DNA of 15,261 nt from Trachipleistophora hominis (lineage: Eukaryota; Microsporidia; Pleistophoridae): the NCBI GenBank assembly GCA_000316135.1, contig JH993874.1, positions 1 through 15,261 of the forward strand, written 5' to 3'. Shown piece after piece: positions 9,893 through 15,261 of this stretch. The first letter of the stretch is position 1. Every line of letters starts with the position of its first letter. The notes beneath the pieces are model-generated. The model saw only the letters and a list, made by a program, of their open reading frames with translations, was not told where the DNA came from and ran no database searches. The translations under genes were made by a program, and so were the position numbers.

Positions 9893-10496
9893 TCAGTATA
9901 TATCATATACCCTTGATATCATATATGTTATATTGTTGTCTTTTAACTCTTTCAATGCATCATTCATTTCTATCGAACATTTTACAGATATGTAGTTTTC
10001 AACATAGGCATATAGGTTCGCAGTATTTTGTTGAAAAGCTTCTTTCAAGTTATCAGAATACTTTGCAAAAATTCTTTTAACCACATCCTTGTCACAAAGG
10101 CTTTTCAACGTTATGATCCCATCCCAGGTTTTAATCGAAGGTATGTGCCTACGGATTTGATCATGCCGAATAACCAGTAAAGTATAAAAACAGAAGTTCA
10201 TGTGAATTGTTAACCACGTCAAATGCGATGCATAAAAATTTGGCATTCAGAATAATCAAACAGTGATATTCTACTTCAGATATAAGTAAATATTCTTCAA
10301 TAAATTTGTTTTTGCTATGGAATAGATCAAAAAATTGTAAAATTAACACCTCGCAAACAAAAAATGAAAATATATTCGTGGTGCTCGTTAGAGGTGGGCG
10401 ACGCCTGAGGTCCAGCTTCAGGTAGTACAGGTCCCTGGCTGATTCTGTGGGCATACCTGGTAGTTGTATTGTGCATGATTGATAGGTAATATTCAT
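9893..10496 (-). pseudogene. Unrecognised gene of about 200 aa with a one-base frameshift
   Basis: Two overlapping minus-strand frames (10496-10161 and 10246-9893) appear to be one gene. The first reads FDVVNNSHELLFLYFTGYSA-stop; the second carries RHDQIRRHIPSIKTWDG and then a hydrophilic, protein-like stretch with LCDKDVVKRIFAKYS and LKEAFQQNTANLYAYVENY. Removing one T from the T5 run at 10186-10190 joins them into 200 codons. ATG 10496 has AGGGGA directly before it, which fits a GGG-type microsporidian start motif. The N-terminal 35 residues come from a GC-rich patch and include LPGMPTESARDLYYLKLDL. I recognise no domain. The middle is hydrophobic or helical, with no clear signal peptide. 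It may be a gene with a sequencing error or a decaying member of a lineage-specific family. Confidence 0.4.
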
Positions 10497-10546
10497 TCCC
10501 CTAGAACCAATGGTCTTTTGGCCACGATCGGCGGCAACCCGCCAGA
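10378..10546. other. GC-rich patch in AT-rich surroundings
   Basis: Composition changes sharply here: 10378-10465 and 10498-10546 are GC-rich between very AT-rich flanks. The right part contains the hairpin GGCGG-CAAC-CCGCC (10530-10543). On the minus strand this right part reads GLPPIVAKRPLVLGE and then a stop, just upstream of and in a different frame from the gene at 10496. It could be a further decayed 5' coding segment, a structured RNA element or inserted DNA. Confidence 0.45.
10498..10501 (-). promoter_or_regulatory. GGGG motif directly before ATG 10496
   Basis: The minus strand reads CTAGGGGA then ATG, placing GGGG one base from the start codon. This resembles the GGG variant of the microsporidian start-proximal motif, but it lies in a GC-rich patch where such a run is less surprising. 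Confidence 0.3.
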
Positions 10547-10768
10547 GATTTATTGATTGCTATGTGATATATCTCAGTAGTATGGAACTATGATAAGTAA
10601 ATCTTATTTCATTTCAAATATATTCGTGCTTTGAGTTGGTAGGTATGTTTTAGAAAGTTTCTTCTTCGTCTCTTAACGAAATATACGCAGACAAAAGAGT
10701 TTCAAATTTATTAATCACGGATATGGGTAGTATTTTGTCATAAAGTGTTTTTTCTGATATTATATGTA

Positions 10769-10790
10769 AGATTTGTCTGTCATAAGGGAT
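10769..10790 (+). repeat. 22-bp dispersed repeat, copy 1
   Basis: The core TTGTCTGTCATA is shared with 14819-14840, with 19 of 22 positions matching. The second copy has G for A and A for G near the end and C for T near the start. The origin is unknown. Confidence 0.45.
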
Positions 10791-11030
10791 TGTTTAATTG
10801 ATCTGTAACACCTATAATTGTCGCGGTCAAAGAAATTCTTTTCATTTAGATCTTACACAGAAGGAGCCTAAATTTTATGACCATAATAACGATTCGCCTT
10901 TCTGCAGTAAATATAAATTTTTGTTTTTTAAAAAATATCGAATTAATATGTTGCGTGCTTTGAGCTCTAATTTTGCCGTTTTTTTTGCTCATCCAAAAAA
11001 CATATTTAATCATTCATTCCGCATCTCATC

Positions 11031-11050
11031 CAACACCTATTTAATATGCT
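11031..11050 (+). repeat. 20-bp dispersed repeat, copy 1
   Basis: CAACACCTATTTAATATGCT matches 12050-12069 at 18 of 20 positions. The element CATTCC also lies shortly upstream of both copies, so the related stretch may be longer. Confidence 0.4.
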
Positions 11051-11494
11051 TTTGTCTCTTCATATTAAGAAAAAACGCAGAACAATTTAAACAAGGTTAT
11101 AAGTATTTATAGTATGATAATCGTGTTATTTGATAAAAAACTAATAATTCATATTTATTGTATCTTTTTAGACAGTGCATATATGAAAACACAGCCAAGC
11201 CAAAATACCTTGCAAGTATTTCCACCATAATTGTTTAGAATTTCAATATTTCATAGTAACATTATTACTAACGCTATTTTATCTCCTATTGAACATAATT
11301 ACACTAAATATCTAGTTTTTGTACAATGTTGAACTTAACATTGTAAGTGGTTCATTTAATAACAGGCCTTATTCTCAATCGCTTTTGTTATAAAGTATTT
11401 ATAAAGTATAATATCTGTTTTGTACCATTGTTCATCCACTAAATGTTCTTTTAAGCGTCCTTTTTTCCATCTATAGCTATTTTCACATTCACCA

Positions 11495-11499
11495 CCCCC
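11495..11499 (+). promoter_or_regulatory. CCCCC start-proximal motif of the small ORF
   Basis: ACCACCCCCAA runs straight into ATG 11502, leaving CCCCC two bases before the start. The arrangement resembles that at 12765-12768 before the RFWD3-like gene and is the main reason for treating the small ORF as real. Confidence 0.45.
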
Positions 11500-11501
11500 A
11501 A

Positions 11502-11822
11502 ATGCAAATCACCAATAACCATTTTTTCCACCCAATTAAACTCAAACATTCTATAAAACAAGTTACCAAACACAATGTCAATGAAACTCCTATATCTGAT
11601 ATTTCCTTCCCAAGGATCGATGAATATTATGTAAGAAAAAAGGATAATAGCGATATCGCAGATTGTGAGCTTCAAGAATGGTCATTGTCATTTATAAACT
11701 ATTCAAAATATGCATTTGTGGTTCTTATTGGAGACAATTTACCAAATTCTAAAAAATTTATCGTCGAAAAGAAACGTAAAAATTGTAAAGAACCGAGTCC
11801 ATCAATTAGAATTACCCATTAA
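11502..11822 (+). CDS. Small hypothetical protein, 106 aa
   Basis: I do not recognise this protein. It is basic and hydrophilic with one short hydrophobic run, YAFVVLIGDNLP, near residue 75. There is no signal peptide and no known motif. Evidence for a real gene comes from both ends: CCCCC lies two bases before the ATG, and AATAAA overlaps the last base of the TAA stop, an arrangement seen in microsporidia. The second half (PRIDEYYVRKKDNSDIADCELQE as typical text) has a protein-like mix of residues, while the first 25 residues are biased to His, Asn and Lys as expected from AT-rich DNA. The opposite-strand frame over the same bases begins with TTG and is less likely. It could also be a surviving fragment of a longer gene. 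Confidence 0.5.
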   Translation: MQITNNHFFHPIKLKHSIKQVTKHNVNETPISDISFPRIDEYYVRKKDNSDIADCELQEWSLSFINYSKYAFVVLIGDNLPNSKKFIVEKKRKNCKEPSPSIRITH

Positions 11823-11827
11823 ATAAA
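11822..11827 (+). promoter_or_regulatory. Polyadenylation signal at the stop codon of the small ORF
   Basis: AATAAA starts at the last base of the TAA stop (11820-11822). Signals next to or overlapping stops are known in compact microsporidian genes. In AT-rich DNA the hexamer also arises by chance. Confidence 0.35.
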
Positions 11828-12049
11828 ACATTTAAACAACTTAAAAATTGCTATTCTATTACGCTGTCAAAACTGCCAACTGACAATCCGTAAAGTATCA
11901 GTTCAATACAATAGAATTTAATTATAAGACAATCATTAATTAATAAATTACATTACTTACACAATTTATAACTCATTGATGAATATATGGAATTGGATAA
12001 TAATATTTTTTTGAAGAAACAAATTTAATTAATAATTAAACATTCCACC

Positions 12050-12069
12050 TAACACCTATTTAACATGCT
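12050..12069 (+). repeat. 20-bp dispersed repeat, copy 2
   Basis: TAACACCTATTTAACATGCT is the partner of 11031-11050, in the same orientation about 1 kb apart, with 18 of 20 positions identical. Confidence 0.4.
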
Positions 12070-12764
12070 CTGGTAACAATGTTTTCTGCTGAGTTCTGGT
12101 AATACTGATGGTTTATTTTCTACCAGCCAATCGTATCATTCCTTCGTTCAACAAAAATATCTTACAGTTCAACGAATAATCTCAAATACTTTTTAAATTT
12201 CATAATCACATTTTTTAATTTTATTCGCCATGATGTTTATCAAAGTACTAAAAATTTGTTACGGCATACAGCAGGCAAATTGCTAATTATTTAAAAAATC
12301 ACAGCCTTATTATTTTGGTAAATATTCTTTATTGCTTTTAGGTACTTCTTAGGATACAAGCATCGACCTAAACAATACCACGCAAGATATACAAAATAAA
12401 AGACTTGTACCATCAATTTTATTTATTAGTTATTAGCAAGAATATAATTTGTACTCTTCTTGCTGTAGGATAGATGCCTGTCTTTCCTGGCAGAGCAGAA
12501 TATTTTTCCATCAAAACTCGTTTAAAAATCCTCAAATTTCCAAATAAACACAACGGAACAAGAATTAATTAGCAGTCCTACATCACAACAACTACAACGT
12601 ACAACAATCGATTACCGCTATTAGCCCACATATTTCATATACTTCCTCATCGCCGTACATTATGCCTAATCTCTAAGGTTGTTTTTACAACAAGTCCATT
12701 TAATTTTGTTTCACATCTCTACAAGTTGATATACATGTCAATAAATCATCATTCGTATCTACGA

Positions 12765-12768
12765 CCCC
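12765..12768 (+). promoter_or_regulatory. CCCC start-proximal motif of the RFWD3-like gene
   Basis: ACGACCCCTTC lies directly before ATG 12772. The run of C ends three bases from the start codon, which fits the microsporidian CCC-like signal and fixes the start. Confidence 0.55.
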
Positions 12769-12771
12769 TTC

Positions 12772-14085
12772 ATGGTCGATAATTCCGACAAATGTACGAT
12801 ATGTTTAAACACATACACCCTAACAGACACACACAGACCAACATCACTCGAATGCGGTCATTTATTCGGCAACTCTTGCATCAGAAAATGGTTCAACAAG
12901 CAAAAGAGTGCACTGTGCCCCACATGCACAAAAATGTGCCGATTGCGCAATTTGCGCCCAATTTACGCCACCCAAATAATTGCGTGCGAAAATGATGGAA
13001 GTACGCAGCGTATAATAGCCCTACAAGAAGAAAAGAATAAAATGGAAATGGAGAATCTACGATTGATGACTCTTGTAGAGCTTTTACAAAAGGAATTAAA
13101 GAAAAGCAGTACAATTAAAGCGAACGGTACTGCAGACATCGTAGCATACAGGTTTATCAAGAAGTGCCCGTTTATATTGAAGGATAGAAACGTGTTTGTT
13201 GAGTATGAGCGCTGTGAGAACGTAGTGTTGATGACTTTCTGTAATGAACAAGCGTTTGGATTAAAAAAGATTGATGGAATGGATATGGTCACCGTTGAGA
13301 TTGTATTTCAGCTCAGATATAAAGAAATGGCTGTTAGTGCTGGACCAGGCTATACACGTACAGATACAAAAGATGTACGAATCAAAGATTTGAAGGTGTC
13401 TCCATTTAACGACAGCACGGCCATTTTATGTTACGAGAACACCGTTAAAATGATAAACACCGCTAATAACTCCGTGCTGATGAGCGTATCACTACAAGAG
13501 CAGGTAACCAGTCTATCATACGATTATACCGACCGGAACGTAATATTTGCTGGTGATTTAAAGGGCTGGTTGTACCGTATTGATCTAGCAGGCGATATTT
13601 CACGAGTGCAGGTAGGTGAGAGTGCCATCCATTCTATACACAAGATAAATGGCGTTTTATACTGCGGGTGTGTAAGCGGTGTATACGTGTACGACCGCAC
13701 GATAGAGAAGTACGAAATGCTGACCGTTACAAATTTAACAGGCGATGATAAAAACGTTCTGATCACAGTAAGAGATAAAAGCGCGATGATAATGCACGTG
13801 TTAGTGGAGAATAACCTAAAAATGGCTGAAGAAAACGAGAGCAGCGATGATTACGTGTTTAACAAGCATTTTTTCAATTTTAAAGAGACTAAGCGGCTTA
13901 GAGACCGCGTGTGTGATAACAATATGTTCGTGATTAACAATGAGAAGAAGGCTGTGATGGTGTATGATATTGTAGGAAACGTAAAAAAGGTATTTTGGTG
14001 TGGAGAGATTATCAAGGCATTTTGTATTGGCGTTGACAAGATTTACGTTTTGACCTGTAAGGGATTTATGATTTACGGTATTTGA
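12772..14085 (+). CDS. RFWD3: RFWD3-like E3 ubiquitin ligase (RING, coiled coil, WD40)
   Basis: A 437-aa protein with the domain order of RFWD3, the ligase that ubiquitinates RPA and RAD51 at stalled or damaged replication forks. The RING finger spans 8-52: CTIC, then CGHLFGNSCIRKW, then CPTC. The fifth ligand position is Gly33 rather than Cys; as I recall, animal RFWD3 has the same CGHLFG, so this supports orthology. After the RING comes LRPIYA, like the VLYAR segment of RFWD3, then a likely coiled coil at about 78-113 rich in Glu, Lys and Leu. Residues about 130-437 carry beta-propeller-like repeats, for example the stretches around VIFAGDLKGWLYRIDLAGD and ILCYENTVKMI. Human RFWD3 is about 774 aa; the long disordered N-terminus is absent here, as expected of a reduced genome. 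The family call is strong. Strict orthology is inferred. Confidence 0.85.
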   Translation: MVDNSDKCTICLNTYTLTDTHRPTSLECGHLFGNSCIRKWFNKQKSALCPTCTKMCRLRNLRPIYATQIIACENDGSTQRIIALQEEKNKMEMENLRLMTLVELLQKELKKSSTIKANGTADIVAYRFIKKCPFILKDRNVFVEYERCENVVLMTFCNEQAFGLKKIDGMDMVTVEIVFQLRYKEMAVSAGPGYTRTDTKDVRIKDLKVSPFNDSTAILCYENTVKMINTANNSVLMSVSLQEQVTSLSYDYTDRNVIFAGDLKGWLYRIDLAGDISRVQVGESAIHSIHKINGVLYCGCVSGVYVYDRTIEKYEMLTVTNLTGDDKNVLITVRDKSAMIMHVLVENNLKMAEENESSDDYVFNKHFFNFKETKRLRDRVCDNNMFVINNEKKAVMVYDIVGNVKKVFWCGEIIKAFCIGVDKIYVLTCKGFMIYGI

Positions 14086-14093
14086 TGAAATTG

Positions 14094-14183
14094 ACGTAAT
14101 CGAAGAATTATATTACGCAATCGAAGAGAATTATATTACGTAATCTAAGATAATTATATTACGTAATCTAAGATGATTGTACT
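14094..14183 (+). repeat. Four tandem copies of a 23-bp repeat
   Basis: The units start at 14094 (21 bp), 14115, 14138 and 14161 (23 bp each). The consensus is ACGTAATCTAAGA followed by TAATTATATT. Each junction creates the palindrome TTACGTAA or a near match. The array starts nine bases after the RFWD3-like stop, so it probably lies in the 3' UTR. Units three and four are closest to each other over their first 14 bases. Confidence 0.8.
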
Positions 14184-14191
14184 GTATATTC

Positions 14192-14229
14192 ATATTTATA
14201 CGGTGTATTAATATTTATACGTTGTATTT
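14192..14229 (+). repeat. Two tandem copies of a 19-bp repeat
   Basis: ATATTTATACGGTGTATTA is followed directly by ATATTTATACGTTGTATTT, differing at two positions. It lies next to the 23-bp array. Confidence 0.6.
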
Positions 14230-14253
14230 ATACCTATACACGTATTTCTAGAG

Positions 14254-14357
14254 ATATGGTATGAACGTAAATCGTAAGAATATACCATATACAACGTATT
14301 TGTACGTATATAATGTATCCTAGAGAGACAGTACCAACATAACGTTCATATACCATT
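14254..14357. repeat. Nested inverted repeats around ATATGGTAT
   Basis: ATATGGTAT (14254-14262) is exactly complementary to ATACCATAT (14282-14290). The longer stretch ATGGTATGAACGT also pairs imperfectly with ACGTTCATATACCAT (14343-14357). Either could fold as a hairpin, giving alternative structures. Confidence 0.5.
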
Positions 14358-14818
14358 CCAATAATTAAGTAATTTATGTTTAAATAGCTGTAAATACCAT
14401 TTTAATAGACCAATTACATAAAAATAATGATCATTAGAATCCACGGTTCTAAAAATGTTTTTATAAATTTGTAATTAATGAGCAACGTGATACACCAGAA
14501 ACGTTCTATAAACCAAAGGATGTTGATGTGATCGGTTGAAATAGAGCAGTAGAGTATGTATGAGGTAATGTAGTAAACAAACAAACATACCTTTAGCAAA
14601 TAAGTATATTTGGTACGTCGTAGGAGATACTTTTTAGCAAACACTAATATTTTCATTACTAACCACTATCAGGTACATGATCTAACAATGCTGCCCGTGA
14701 TGCAGCGGCTAAACATTTGTTGTGAGTTATTCTTCTGAAAAAAGTATTAATCACAATATTACCAGAACAATTTACAACTAATAACGATTTAATACCTCAT
14801 TATAAATTAATACTTAGA

Positions 14819-14840
14819 AGACTTGTCTGTCATAGGAGAT
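14819..14840 (+). repeat. 22-bp dispersed repeat, copy 2
   Basis: AGACTTGTCTGTCATAGGAG with its two following bases matches 10769-10790 at 19 of 22 positions, in the same orientation and about 4 kb apart across the RFWD3-like gene. Confidence 0.45.
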
Positions 14841-15182
14841 CAATCTTTAGTCAATAGATAACAACTAGCTGCGCTATTCCATTTACGAAACGGAGAATAA
14901 GTTTTTATCCCTTAATACTTTGATCATTCTCACTAGTTCAATCTTAATTGGTTTATAATGTTCTCAACACTCGCTCTTTTCTTTATCAGGGATTAGAAGA
15001 AAAATTCTATCGGCGTCAATGGCTTATCTAAACATCGGTCATAAATGATTGTTGAGTGAGTTTTAGAAGATAGGAATTGCATAATAACATATAACTTTCT
15101 ATTTGTTACCAAGACATTAAATGATATTTTTCGAGTTCACTCCCTAATTGACCGATCAGTTTGCGAGTTGTCTTTTATTATT

Positions 15183-15198
15183 ATGAATGAATGAATGA
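15183..15198 (+). repeat. ATGA tetranucleotide microsatellite, four units
   Basis: ATGAATGAATGAATGA is a perfect run of four units in AT-rich spacer. It may vary in length between strains. Confidence 0.7.
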
Positions 15199-15261
15199 TT
15201 ATAAAAGAAGAGTATTAAAGATGCACTTACGCAAATGGAAAATTGAAAATCGGTCACTTCT

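Larger units (their letters stand above)
10547..11501. other. AT-rich intergenic region with possible decayed coding sequence
   Basis: An open frame from 10798 to 11112 on the plus strand has no ATG until mid-frame, and its second half is AT-driven, so I do not call it a gene. The first half (RGQRNSFHLDLTQKEPKFYD) looks more protein-like and could be a remnant. The region also holds one copy each of two short repeats shared with other spacers (10769-10790 and 11031-11050). No RNA gene was seen. Confidence 0.4.
11823..12771. other. AT-rich intergenic spacer upstream of the RFWD3-like gene
   Basis: Nearly 950 bases with no credible open frame. The second copy of the 20-bp repeat lies at 12050-12069. 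The last 100 bases form the promoter region of the RFWD3-like gene, with a weak TATA-like GATATACAT about 40 nt before the start. No RNA gene is recognised. Confidence 0.55.
14086..15261. other. AT-rich 3' spacer with several short repeats
   Basis: It begins with the tandem and inverted repeats listed separately and continues as AT-rich DNA to the window edge. An 80-codon minus-strand frame (14656-14414) encodes a very hydrophobic peptide, but it has no start-proximal motif and its residues follow base composition, so it is not called. The last 230 bases hold three copies of ATCGGTCA/TGACCGAT and an ATGA microsatellite. Confidence 0.5.

Noticed and set aside
10798..11112. 104-codon plus-strand frame
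   Set aside because: It starts directly after a stop with TTG, its only ATG is past the middle, and its second half looks like translated AT-rich spacer. It is mentioned only as a possible remnant.
11451..11675. Minus-strand open frame over the small plus-strand ORF
   Set aside because: It opens with TTG, has no upstream motif and overlaps a frame with better start and stop signals.
14414..14656. 80-codon minus-strand frame encoding a very hydrophobic peptide
   Set aside because: Its content (Ile, Tyr, Leu, Lys) follows from AT-rich DNA; there is no start-proximal motif or recognisable feature. A small membrane protein is possible but not supported.

Overview
The window looks like a piece of a microsporidian (fungus-related, obligate intracellular eukaryote) nuclear genome. 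The coding parts are clearly eukaryotic: the small subunit of DNA primase, a cytosolic-type isoleucyl-tRNA synthetase (IleRS) with KMSKR, and an RFWD3-like RING/WD40 protein. No introns are visible and the intergenic DNA is very AT-rich. Several starts have a CCCC- or GGGG-type motif a few bases before the ATG, a known microsporidian trait. About six genes in 15 kb is sparse for the group and suggests a larger genome of the Trachipleistophora/Vavraia kind; that placement is inference.

Layout. 308-1206 (-): primase small subunit, broken by a one-base frameshift inside its catalytic Asp motif. 2232-5298 (-): IleRS, about 1021 aa, broken by a one-base frameshift at an A5G3 run in the editing domain. 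5733-5882: two units of a GC-richer repeat that also occurs at the left edge of the window. 6492-8417 (-): unrecognised secreted or surface protein with a signal peptide, 16-residue repeats and a C-terminal hydrophobic anchor. 9893-10496 (-): unrecognised gene or pseudogene of about 200 aa, again with a one-base frameshift, next to a GC-rich patch. 11502-11822 (+): small hypothetical protein with a CCCCC motif at its start and AATAAA at its stop. 12772-14085 (+): RFWD3-like E3 ubiquitin ligase, followed by 23-bp tandem repeats. The rest is AT-rich spacer in which I see no tRNA, rRNA or CRISPR.

How they relate. Primase starts Okazaki fragments, IleRS charges tRNA-Ile, and RFWD3 in animals ubiquitinates RPA and RAD51 at damaged forks. 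Otherwise the genes form no evident pathway, and the accessory genes between them look lineage-specific. The main oddity is three single-base frameshifts, two of them in genes a cell should not be able to lose. Homopolymer sequencing errors explain this best, but allelic decay or recoding cannot be excluded from sequence alone.
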